Shown here: one piece after another, positions 35,350 to 46,102 of the stretch
Position numbering within the stretch: position 1 is the first letter of the stretch
How the letters are laid out: each line of letters opens with the position of its first letter
Assembly (NCBI GenBank): GCA_013368315.1
Contig: JAACJM010000015.1
Coordinates: 372,001-436,000, forward strand
Source: Tetrapyrgos nigripes
Taxonomy: Eukaryota; Basidiomycota; Agaricomycetes; Agaricales; Campanellaceae
Direction of reading: 5' to 3'
Length of the DNA: 64,000 nt
Made by a program: the position numbers and the translations under genes
The notes under the pieces: generated by a model
What the model was told of the DNA's origin: nothing
The model's database searches: none
What the model saw: the letters and a program-made list of their open reading frames with translations, nothing else

Positions 35350-38229
35350 GAGATGGCAGCGGATACTCTACTTTCGACTCTTCATGTAGTCGCCGAGACT
35401 TTTCCCCTCCCTGCCGTTGGAATAGCGGTCAAAACAGCTATACGACTCATCAGTATGTGTTAGGTAAGCAGACTAGTAACCCAAGCTCATGCGTTGATCC
35501 TGATAATGACTAGGAAATCCGGACCTCTCTAGATGAGGCAGACCAATTAAGAGAGCGGATCCGCAGTCTTTCGCTTGTTCTGATTCAAGGTCTATCTGGG
35601 AAATAAGTGGAGGAGATGACGGACAGTTTGAAGCGGGACATTGAACAGCTTCAAAGGTGAGCATTGCACTGTCCTTACTCGCATGTTCCTATTAAAATGA
35701 CCCAGTGATATGTGTTATATTGAGAAGAAGTTCAGCGATATTACGAACCAGCCGCCTTTGCTCATCATGTTCTACCACAGTGCGAACAAGGAAGCTGTAC
35801 AAATATGTTTGAGAAAGCTCGACGGGTCTCTGAGTAACTTTGAGGTGTGCATACATCACAGCCCAGTGTTTACACTCCTCTTAATCACAGGGTACCTGTA
35901 CAGCTTTCTCGTCAGGTTCAAAATGCGACTATCCTCAAAAAGCTGGAAAATGACATCGAGATCTAATGTGGAACGTTGCAGGTGACGTGGAAGAGTACGG
36001 AGTCGGTGAGAAGAAGCATTGATGGCATTAAGACCCTACTGCGAGACTTCAAGCCTGAAAGAGTTATCGAGTCAACGCCGCGAAAACCACGTCACGGCTT
36101 TCCTCGTCGTTCGCATATTTTCTATGGTCGCGACAAAACGGTAAATCAACTGGCGGACAAAGTGACATCGAGATTGGTCAGGGATGAACAGGCGCTGGTG
36201 GCCCTTTTGGGTCCAGGTGGTATGGGGAAAACCTCGGTTGCTCTCGCTGTGATGCATCACCAAAGCGTCAGAGACCGATTTACGGATCCATGTCGATTCT
36301 GGGTACCTTGTGCCAAAGCAGAGTCTGTACCTCTCCTTCTGGGCATCCTTTACCATTCTCTCTGCATCACCCGCAAATCAGGAGATAGTTTAGAGGACAT
36401 TCTCTCCGAACTTGAACTGCCGTCCGGCCAATTACACCTACAGCCTCACCGTATTCTGCTATTGGATAACTTCGAAACACCATGGAATTTATGCGATCAA
36501 GAAGAAATTGAGCGTATTCTTTGTACCCTGGAAAAGATACCGCGCGTCTCACTCTTCATCACAATGCGAGCCAACCAACCCCCGACTAATCAAAGATGGG
36601 ACACAGTACACATTCAACCATTGGATCTTGACGCATCCGTCAAGATTTACACCGAAATCCACGCTAAAGGTAGGGAGCATTCGCAGCTCCCTGAGCTTCT
36701 CGATGCCATTGGTCATTGACTCATCTCCCACTAGCGATCAAGTTGCTTGCGAATTACGCAAAGACAAATGGGGCGACACCTCTGGAACTATTGGATGCTT
36801 GGGAATGGGAGGGAACAGCCATGTTGACTCTGGATTCCAACAGTGTCACTAATGCATTGGAGAGATCGATCAAGCTATCCATCGAGAGTCCTCGTATGAG
36901 AAATAGCCCAGACGCTCTTGAGCTTCTCATCCTCCTCGCATTATTACAGCCGCTGTTCCAGTTGCGCATCTACAGGAGTATTGGGTCCCTCTGTCTACCA
37001 ATCGTTTAAAAGTGATCGCGGTACTGAGTGCTGCTGCCTTGATTCAGCAAGGGGACGACTCCGTGCATGTCATTCCCGTGATACGTTCATATCTGCTTCA
37101 TTCCAATCACACTCCCCAGCAAACTCTCCACGCCTGTCGAAATCATGTCCTCCGAGTGTGCTGCTCACTTCTATCTCAACACAATTCTTCCCTGGAGGTC
37201 CGTCTTATCAGCCAGACAAACGACTCATCTTGAGCGAGGAGGACAACCTTCAAAGTATCCTTCTATCCGCTACCGCAGATCCAGATGCCGACGTGAGCCC
37301 GGAAATTCTCGAGGCTCTCTTAATCCTGAGTCTGCATCACCGCTGGACCCGGCCACGACTCAACCTCATCGAACACACTCTGTCCGTCTCACAGCGTATC
37401 AAAAACGACGAATACATCGCAAAGAGTCTAGCTTGCTATGCGGAAATGTGTCGTGGGCTGAGTCTGTATCAAGATGCCGTCGAGAAAGCTTCTCAGGCCC
37501 GAGAAAAGTTCATAGCCTTACAAGATTACTCCAGTGCTGTATAAGTATTGCCTCCTCCGGATTGCCGACTTCAAAATGTTCTTGAATGTGTCCTACGAGG
37601 AGTCGACCTCGATCATCTCCTCAGCACAATCAGAATTGGACGCCCAAGATATATACGGACAGACCCTTTGCACATTAGCTCTCGGTCACAGAAAGCTTGG
37701 AGTTGACAGAGCGGATGCACGCCAACATTTGGAGATGGCCAGAGCCAAGTTTGAAGAATTAGGGAAGCCCTTTGAGCTGGCGCGTTGTCTATAGCGTTTG
37801 GCCGAGGTTCACTGGTATAACGCATTCCGCCCTGATCCAACGTCTCCTCCGCGTCGGGAATCACTGTCGATCGCCCTGGATTTCGCAAAGCAAGCTCTGG
37901 ATCTTTCCATCCAATGTGACTTTGCAAATCTCATCGCAGACATCCAACAAACCCTTTCCATAATCCTAAAAGAAATAAAACTGTATGAAGATGCGCTGCA
38001 ATGGTCACAAGAAGCCTTGGAGATTTTCAGGTCCATCGGGAATCCGCTAGGAGTTGCACAAACGCTCTATCTTTGTGGTGGGATTTTCTATCTGAAGGGC
38101 GACCTGGAGGCAGCTCACGATGCTTGCCAGAAAGCGCTCGTTGGCTTGAAGAGACTGAATGTGGAGGTTTCTAGCAGGCGTTTTTGTGAGAATCTGCTCG
38201 AAATCATTAGGAAGCGGCTTAGAAAATAA
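35350..38229 (+). pseudogene. STAND pseudogene D, decayed tandem copy of C
   Basis: Collinear with STAND-C from MAADTLLSTLHVVAETFPLP to the last TPR (GNPLGVAQTLYLCGGIFYLK), but broken. Lesions seen: TAG at 35461-35463 where paralogues have the CAG ending exon 2; TAA at 35604-35606 in the GKPVEE segment; TAA at 35964-35966 in the linker helix; a frameshift at about 36716-36725, where an extra tgactcat breaks GHLPLA; a frameshift near 36945; a frameshift near 37197; a frameshift and TAA at about 37541; and TAG at 37792-37794 for a Gln codon. Walker A GPGGMGKTSVALAVM and Walker B HRILLLDNFETPW survive. Not expected to give a full protein, although the NB-ARC half (35976-36719) is still open. Confidence 0.88.
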
Positions 38230-38637
38230 GATGCACGGAAAATCATAATCATTGCAGTCAAGCTAATAGTGTATGTACTCGGTAGACTATCTGTATAAAT
38301 TTTTGTGTGTTGGCAGTGGTAAATGAACAATAACGAGACCTACGCGGCTACGGGCGCCGCCTGCGACTCCAACCTACATTTAGCACCAAGGATTCCGGAG
38401 CAATTATACACGACTAGAATACCAGCTGCCATGCGGTCATATAGCATTCCTAGTCCATGACCTTATCTTGGTCCTCTAGCGAGACGAATACCAACTTCCC
38501 TGAAGTTTTAACTTCGGCTTAGACCAACACTATCAATCCATTCCGTTCCATTACGGTGCGGACTGGCACTATAAAGTAGAGCTAACTTCTCAGAGTTACA
38601 TGTATACTTCAACCTTCCTACTCTTCACCCTCTTGCA
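38230..38637. other. Intergenic: D 3' flank and protease promoter
   Basis: Contains the second copy of the STAND-C 3' flank (38380-38500) and the protease core promoter with TATAAA at 38570-38575. Confidence 0.5.
38570..38575 (+). promoter_or_regulatory. TATA box of the aspartic protease gene
   Basis: TATAAA 63 bp upstream of the ATG at 38638, followed by a C/T-rich leader. Position and sequence fit a strong, regulated fungal promoter. Confidence 0.5.
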
Positions 38638-40233
38638 ATGGCTCTTAAGAAATCTTTCCTTCTTTTGACCACTCTTGTCCTCGCCGCTACAGCCACTCCT
38701 TTGAAGTCAAGCTCTGACGGCACTGCCATTCCTCTTCGTACTCGGAAATCTTTGACAAAGCAGAATGGTGTATTCGACCTGCAAGAAGCCATTGCTCAGA
38801 ATGAAAGGACCAAGAATAAGCACCGTCAGAACATCGTCAATTACCACAGGAACGAATTGTCAGAGGTACACCCGCCAAAATCATTGACTAGGATGCCTTT
38901 TCTCTTACCACTGTCCTTGTAGGTCAACTCTACTGCCACCATCTCCTCTGAGCCCGACCTGGATAAACGTCAGTCAGAATCATTGACAGATCAGCAATAC
39001 GATACAGAATGGACCGGTACCATCAGCATCGGAACACCTGGTCAAGAATTTCTGATCGACTTCGACACAGGAAGCTCAGATATTTGGGTGAAAATTCATT
39101 TTCTCTCTTTAACCAGATGGTTATGTTGACTTCTGTCGTTATAGGTGCCAAATTCTGCATGCACCAGTCGGACCTGTTCTCACAAGAAAAAGTACAATCA
39201 TATGGCTTCCTCGACTAGTGAGACCGCCGATGGAAAGTTTGAGATCCATTATGGTGATGGTTCTACGGTGTCTGGACCTATATACAAGGACACAGGTTAG
39301 TCTTCGCGCGTGCAGTCAAGTTAGCGTCCAGCTTACCTTCATCATTTCCGTTTTCCAGTGAACGTTGCGGGAATCAGAGCAGAAGGACAATATTTCTCTG
39401 CAGTCACTTCTCTCTCCCGGAGTTTCGAGAACAGTCCTGATGATGGGTAAGTTCTAGTGTCCTAGCGAGATACTTCATCATTGACTGGCCATACATAAAA
39501 CAGCGTCTTCGGCCTCGCCTTCCGTCGTATCTCCAACATTGGTCGAGACACTTTCATTGACAACGCCTATGCGCAAGGCGCCATTTCCTCCAAAGTATTT
39601 AGCTTTTTCCTAGCCCAGCAGGGGTCGGAACTATATCTTGGAGGCGCCAACTCTAAGCATTACACTGGTGCCATAGAATATCATTCTATCATAGACTCCG
39701 GATTCTGGCAAATTCCTGGTGTCAGTGTCTGGAATGGAGAGAATAACGTTGCAGGTGGACTCTCAGCCGTCATCGACTCCGGCACTACGATTATGTACGG
39801 GCCTCCAGAAGCTGTCAGGCAGTTTTATGCCACTATACCTGGTGCGAAAGTCTTTGATTCTGCGAGTGGGCTGTACTCGTTCCCGTGCAACTCGACACCG
39901 AGCCTGTCTTTCAGCTGGGGTGGAGAATTGTGGACGGTATCTCCTCAAGAGTACGTTGGCCTTTGTCCTGAATGATCAACTTGGCACTGATGGTTCCGAG
40001 ATTAGCTTCAACCTTGGTTTGACTGCGGAAGGTGCTAGTACTTGCGTTGGAGCTCTTGGCGGACAGAATGTCGGTTTAGGTCCAGGCGCTTGGCTTCTGG
40101 GTGATAGGTCAGTCTGCCATTTCGTCTGCTATCGTTGACTTTAGCTGACTGGTTTCGATGAAGTTTCATGAAGGGAGTGTATACTGTGTTCAATGCTGAG
40201 AATATGGCTATTGGGTTTGCTCAGCTTGCGTAG
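38638..40233 (+). CDS. Secreted pepsin-type aspartic protease (family A1)
   Basis: Begins with a signal peptide ([20 protein letters not shown]) and a propeptide. The mature part has the A1 landmarks: [20 protein letters not shown] followed by SSDIW (first catalytic Asp in DTGS), the flap region [13 protein letters not shown], and the second catalytic Asp in [20 protein letters not shown]. It ends MAIGFAQLA before TAG at 40231-40233. At least five short introns; one splits DIW from [20 protein letters not shown]. Length after splicing (about 410 aa) is normal. Expected role: extracellular protein digestion. Convergent with SURF1, only 35 bp apart. Confidence 0.93.
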
Positions 40234-40268
40234 TAAGCGTAGGTAGTCGGTAGGAAAGTACTTTTGTG

Positions 40269-41319
40269 TTAGGTGTAACGTGGTAAACTACGAACACCAC
40301 CTCTTCTTCTCTTCATAAGGAGCTTCATGAACATGAAACCTGTCAGCGTAGACAAGCCATACCTGTTGGTCAAAGTCAAGTTGAGTAAGGGCATAGGAAG
40401 ATGTGACGCATACCATGTTATCACATATGAAAGATGAGCATTTCTGAGGTCCACGGTCGCTGGTCGACCGACTGGTATTCCTTTTTGAACCTGCAACGCA
40501 GCTTCACCAGCATGTCCCTCTGTATATATCATGATGTGAGTAACGAAGAAGCAGCAATGTGAAAGCTTCACGAACCAAATATTTGCTCAACGAAAACTGG
40601 CTGTACGTTTGCTTTCTCTCCGCCGGCGTATTCAGTCATACTCTCTACGTCTGTCCAATACCATTTGTTTTCTTCGGGAAGGTTATCGGGAGTGAAACTA
40701 TTGCGTTTCTGTGATATTCGAAGCATGCCGAGGACTTCGACTTCTCCATCTTCTCTGGAGAAGGACATGTCTCGCACAAGATCATTCGAGACAAATCCTC
40801 GGTCTACTAGTATTGTTGATCCATTTTCGCGTATGAGGGGTGTAACGACATGAGCGCCATGAGCGCCTTCGCGTACCCGTGGTGTCAATAGCATTGTGTG
40901 TTCGTGATCCCATTTCCCTCTCATTACAACTTTTCGAAAGACGAATTCTGGAATGACGTCGAGACTATGACCATGAATAGCAATTTGCTCTGAGAACTGG
41001 CTTTTACTCACTTTATTTTGCGAGGTAAAGACAGAGGTTGCAACTGGAGTTTCTCTTCCAGTTCATCAATGAGATTTATCTTCCATTTCAAACGATAGAG
41101 TTGCCAAGTCCCGAGGCCAAATGTGAAGAAGGGAATGAAGCCGACGACAAGCATAGTTGGAGTTATCCATGGCTCCTTGCGAGGCTTGTAGAGTGCTGGG
41201 ACAGTAGACTTGTCCTTCCTGGACCACCATGCGCGTGGAGCGCTAGACTGCGCGAAGGGACGAGAATTGAAAGGGGGAAAGCGGTGTTGAAAACGCGCAG
41301 AACGAAGGAAAGAAAGCAT
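40269..41319 (-). CDS. SHY1: SURF1/Shy1 cytochrome c oxidase assembly factor
   Basis: Mitochondrial inner-membrane protein needed for assembly of the Cox1 module of complex IV. I prefer the ATG at 41319, which gives a presequence (MLSFLRSARFQHRFPPFNSR), over the in-frame ATG at 41373. The first TM segment is PTMLVVGFIPFFTFGLGTWQ, with the family motif GTWQLYRLKWKINLIDELEE. Then come FRKVVMRGKWDHEHTMLLTP, STILVDRGFVSNDL, and DNLPEENKWYWTDVESMTEY. The last exons give VDLRNAHLSYVITWYGLSTL and the second TM, ending RSLPRYT. Three introns; the last joins ITW to YGLS. Confidence 0.92.
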
Positions 41320-41438
41320 AAGCACGTAATCACAATAGTCCAACCTCTTTCCCTTAACACCATGTGCGTCCACAGTCCTTCATCCTCTTCAAACTGTTGA
41401 CCATCTATCTAGGAGTCGGAGACACCCCGGTTTCGATA

Positions 41439-44400
41439 TGGATGAGGAGATCCATTATCCCACTCGTCCAGTAGATAAAGACAAGGCAGAACAGGAACTT
41501 GTCGTCCACATCAAGAAAGCTACCAGTCCAGAGGAGTCTGCGCCCAAGCAAAAGCATGTTCGGAGTGCGTTCATTGTCCTTTCAATCTCTTTATACGGTC
41601 TCTGACGGCCAGCAGAGTGTATCGTGTTCACTTGGGATTACCATTCGTCAATATCGTTCTGGAGTGGTCTCAGGGTCCAACCCATATTGTCAGACGAAGT
41701 TCAGACTTTCAAAGCTCTCATAACAGTCCATAAGGTGCTGCAGGAGGGTCATCCAATCGTGCGTCACTCCAGGTGTTCAGCTCTGCTATGCGTTAACTAT
41801 CGTTACATCAGAGCATTAAAGAAGCTCATGGACAGACAGCATGGCTTGAGACGTGTGCACGGACAGTCAGTTCAGATGGAACGAGAGGTGCGTGATGCCA
41901 CTTTTCTTTTGAGGACAAACGGTCTGATTCTTGCTACCAAAAGGCTACGGAGCCTTAATCCGAACATACGTCCAGTTCATCCTTGCCAAACTCAGGTTCC
42001 ATCGGTTACGGCCAGAATTTAACGGTCTCTTCGAATACGAGGAATACATCACTCTCAAGGGTATCGATGATCCCAACGAAGGGTATGTTACGCAGTCTCG
42101 GCTCTGTTTCCAATGCCGCCATTGAATGAATCATGCGCAGCTACGAAACTATTTCTGACTTGATGGCTCTGCAAGACCAGATTGAGTCTTTCCAAAAAAT
42201 GGTCTTTTCCCATTTCAAACATTCTACCAACAACGAATGTCGTATCTCGTCTTTGGTTCCTCTCGTGAAGGAGAGTTGGGGAATTTATAGATTTATCACT
42301 AGTATGATGAGGGCGATGTACCGAAGTGAGTTTCGTCTCTAGTTTCACACAGACAAGTCGCTGAGCGGATTTCATTGTACCAGGAACAAACGACGTTGAT
42401 GCCTTGGAACCTCTTCGCCAGCGCTTTGCTCAGCAACACTACAGTCTTCGAAAGTTCTATTACGAATGCTCTAATCTCAAATATCTTACCGGTCTCATTA
42501 ATGTTCCCAAGTTGGGCCAAGTACGCATTTTCAGGTTTCTTACTATCCTCTCCTAAAGTATGTTCATAGGAACCTCCCAATCTCATGGACTCTGGCGATG
42601 CCCCTGACTTACCTGCTCGTCCAACGACTGCGGCTGGTGCCAAATCTCCTGCACCTCCACCTGCTGCTCCTTCTCCAGATGCAAACACCATCAATGAACA
42701 AGCACGCTTGTTGAAGGAGTACGAAGAGCAACAGGCTAGACTGCAAGCTGCAAGGGAGGAGGAGGAACGACGACGTCAAGAGCTCGAGAGACAGCAACAG
42801 GAAGAATTCGAGAGGAGACAGCGAGAACAGGCCGAGGCTCAGCGTCTCGCACAGGAGCAGCTGGTGCAACAGCAGCAGATGATGTACAGCAACCAAGCAG
42901 CGCAACAAGTTGCTGAATATGAACAGCAACTCCTTGCCATGAGAGGGCAGTATGAGCGCGATCAAATCTTTTTGGAACAGTACGATAGGGTATGTATTAT
43001 TGTTCGCTTTCGGGTCATCGCATCTCTGACGCGATTCTCTTATTCCAGCGAGTCAAAGCGTTAGAGTCGGAACTGGCTGTGATGAATGCCAACGTGAACT
43101 CTCAAATGTCTTCCAAGGACGAGCTCATCAAGCAACTTCAAGATCAAGTCACCTTATGGCGTAACAAATACGAAGCCCTCGCCAAGTTATACAGCCAACT
43201 CCGAACGGAGCATCTCGACATGCTTTCCAAGTTTAAACAGATGCAGCTCAAGGCCAACTCGGCTCAGGAAGTTGTTGACCGTATGGAGAGGATGGAACGG
43301 GATTTGAAGGCCAAGAATCTGGAATTGGCCGACATGCTTCGTGAACGTGACCGTGCCAGGTTCGATATTGACAGGCAAAAGTCTACTCACAAGGAGGAGA
43401 TGGATCGACTTAGGCGGGAGTTGAACTTTGCCAACGAGCGCGCGGAGGATTCCTCACGAGCTAAAAACTCGGAAGTGTCTGGTGTTATGGGCAAGTACAA
43501 CAGGCAAATAAGCGAGTTGGAGGATTCCCTGAGGGTGAGTACCTTGCCCAAGTAATAATGTGCATATCTGATTGTATTCCTCAACAGAACAAGCAATACC
43601 ACATCGACGAGCTCTTGAGCAAAATGGATCAAGCTCAGGCTGATCTGGAGCGGTTGCGCGAGGAGAAGGACGCGGAAATTGAGATCTTGAACGAAGGCAT
43701 GGATGATACGTTGAAGAAGATGGCTGAACTTCAGCAGGTATGGTCTTAATGCCATCCATGTGACATGAAGTTGACGTCAGTTTTAGAACGAAGAATTTGT
43801 TGGGAAATCGAGAGACGATGAGATTGATATCATTCTTCTGGAGAACAAGAAGAAACTGAACGAGATCATAGGTGCGTAGATTAACGCTATGTCTTCAAAG
43901 GTTTTACTGACCTCATGATCATTTCAGACTCAATTTTCCAAGCATGCCTCCACAAGGTCGACGAGTCCATTTATGAGTTGGAATCCTTGACTCAATCCGG
44001 CAATCCGAACTCTACTCCCGAGTACACGCTGTCGATGATCGAGAAGACGACAAACAACGCAAACGAGTTTGCTACCATCTACAACCTCTACCTCGCGGAT
44101 CAGAAGGGTGGAGAGCATGTCGAGGTTATCAAAGTGGCGAATGAGTTGGCACAGTCGCTTGCCGACACTCTGATTAACACGAAAGGCCTGACCCGCCTCG
44201 CCAGTGACGACGATGCCTCTGACAAACTCGTCAACATCGCCAAAAGGGCCGGTGATGTTGGAGTACGCTTCTTCAGCAAGACTCAGTCCTACAATATGGA
44301 TATCCTGCAACCACAACAGCGACAAATGGTCACGATGGAGCTCAACAGCGATATTCGTTCTGCTCTCGCCAAACTCTCCGAAAGTGTAGACAAGTTTATA

Positions 44401-45162
44401 CCCAAGGGTCAATCCAACAACTTGGCTAGTACCAACGGAGATATTGGAGACATTGTCGAGAGAGAGATGATGAGTGCAGCGAAAGCCATCGAGGCTGCTA
44501 CTCAACGTTTACAGGCTCTCATGGATCGTCCTCGGGAAACCACCCGATTCAGTGCTGTGGACCTCCAAGTCCACGATTCCATCCTCAGTTCCGCCATGGC
44601 CATTACCCAGGCCATCGCTCGTCTTATTAAAGCCGCTACAGACTCTCAACAAGAGATTGTCGCCCAAGGCAAAGGATCAAGTACGACCCAACAATTCTAC
44701 AAGCGAAACAACAGATGGACAGAAGGTCTCATCTCCGCAGCCAAAGCCGTCGCGTTTGCTACCAACCTCCTCATTGAGAGTGCGGATGGTGTTTTATCGG
44801 GTACTCATTCCCTCGAACAGCTCATCGTCGCATCCAACGAAGTAGCAGCGGCAACTGCTCAACTCGTCGCTGCTTCCCGTGTTAAAGCCAACTTGATGTC
44901 TCAGACTCAACAACGCCTCGAGATGGCTGCCAAGGCTGTTACGGAGGCTTGCAAGGCGCTTGTGAGACAGGTCAAAGCTGTCGCTGCCAAGCAGGTTGAG
45001 GAGGAGGATGTTGATTATACTAATATGGCTACTTTGGAGTTTAAGAGAAGAGAGATGGAGCAACAGGTTGAGATTCTCAAGTTGGAGAAGGAGTTGAATG
45101 CAGCTAGGCATACGTTGGGTCGTATGAGGAGGGCAGGATATCACACTGATGAGACGGATTAG
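41439..45162 (+). CDS. SLA2: Sla2/End4 (HIP1 family) endocytic adaptor: ANTH, coiled coil, I/LWEQ
   Basis: Links clathrin-coated sites and PIP2 membranes to actin. ATG at 41439 starts MDEEIHYPTRPVDKDKAEQE. The ANTH domain follows across several introns (KALITVHKVLQEGHP; GYGALIRTYVQFILAKL; FHRLRPEFNGLFEYEEY). The middle is Pro/Ala-rich (PARPTTAAGAKSPAPPPAAP), then a long Gln/Glu/Arg-rich coiled coil (RRRQELERQQQEEFERRQRE and the exons at 43047-43735). The C-terminal I/LWEQ actin-binding (THATCH) domain includes AKAIEAATQRLQALMDRP, QEIVAQGKGSSTTQQFYKRN and RWTEGLISAAKAVAFATNLL. It ends at 45162. About 1,050 aa after splicing, the usual size. Confidence 0.94.
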
Positions 45163-46102
45163 GAATACGTAACGAAAAGGACTTTCTTTCTTTTTCTTTC
45201 TTTTTCTTCTTTCTTCTCACTCAATCTTTGGCACGCTCCTTGGATATCAGTTTCCTTTGTCTCCGTTACAAGTATGTAATTCTATTCCGCTGGATAATCA
45301 ACTACTATTGCTAGCAAAGAAAACAAACAATGATGGATGGATGTCGTTGGCAGATCGATGATATAGCATTGGCGTTGAGATGAGATGAGGTGAGGTGAGG
45401 TGAGATGAGATGAAAACAAAAGGAAGGACAAGCAAGTATGAGTGAGATAAACCAAAAACGAGCAGGGAAACAAACAAAGGAGAGTGAGGTAAGGAACTGT
45501 TATGCATAGTTGGGCTAGTATTACTGGTAGTGACAAAAGCGTTAGATCTCGTCTGCCATATATATCCTAAAGTGACAAGGCAGGCCAATCAAACAAGCAA
45601 GAGTATGGAGTGTATGTACCCAGTACGGCAATAGATGTATGTGGGCCAGTAGTGCGTATGGAAATCGAGAAAAACGGTGACAGAAAAATACAGCGACGTA
45701 TCGCATCTTGTAAGCAAGCAATAGGTTGGACTGTAAGTAATAAACAGAAAGATGTAAGGTATAGGGTTTGACAAAAAGGCAACGGATAGTTATGAAAAAT
45801 AAAGATAAAGCAATAAATCATTGAATCAAGATAGATAGAACAACAAACCGAAAAAGGGTCTCGAGGTTCGTTTGCAAGGAACAGGGGAGATACACACAGG
45901 AAGTGTACGAGGCGCAGAGAGGAGCCTTTGAAGCGAAGGGAACAGTCGATGATCGCAATTATAAAGAGCCGACATGGATGGAAGGGAGGGGAGTACACGG
46001 GATCGAGAGCAATCAGGACCAGGACTGATACAGAAAGCAAAAGGAAAGGTCGGAAAAACAACGCGATTTACAATCGAATTGAGCAAAAAGGTCTCTGAAC
46101 CT
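45163..46102. other. Intergenic between convergent genes
   Basis: About 940 bases with no supported gene. C/T-rich tract just after the SLA2 stop (45180-45215), a pentamer-like gaggt/gagat tandem repeat (45375-45412), then A-rich sequence that gives long hydrophobic chance frames on the minus strand (45282-46128). Confidence 0.5.
45375..45412 (+). repeat. 5-bp tandem repeat (gagat/gaggt)
   Basis: Seven to eight pentamer units, gagat or gaggt, in a row. Simple-sequence repeat in the SLA2 3' flank. Confidence 0.8.
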
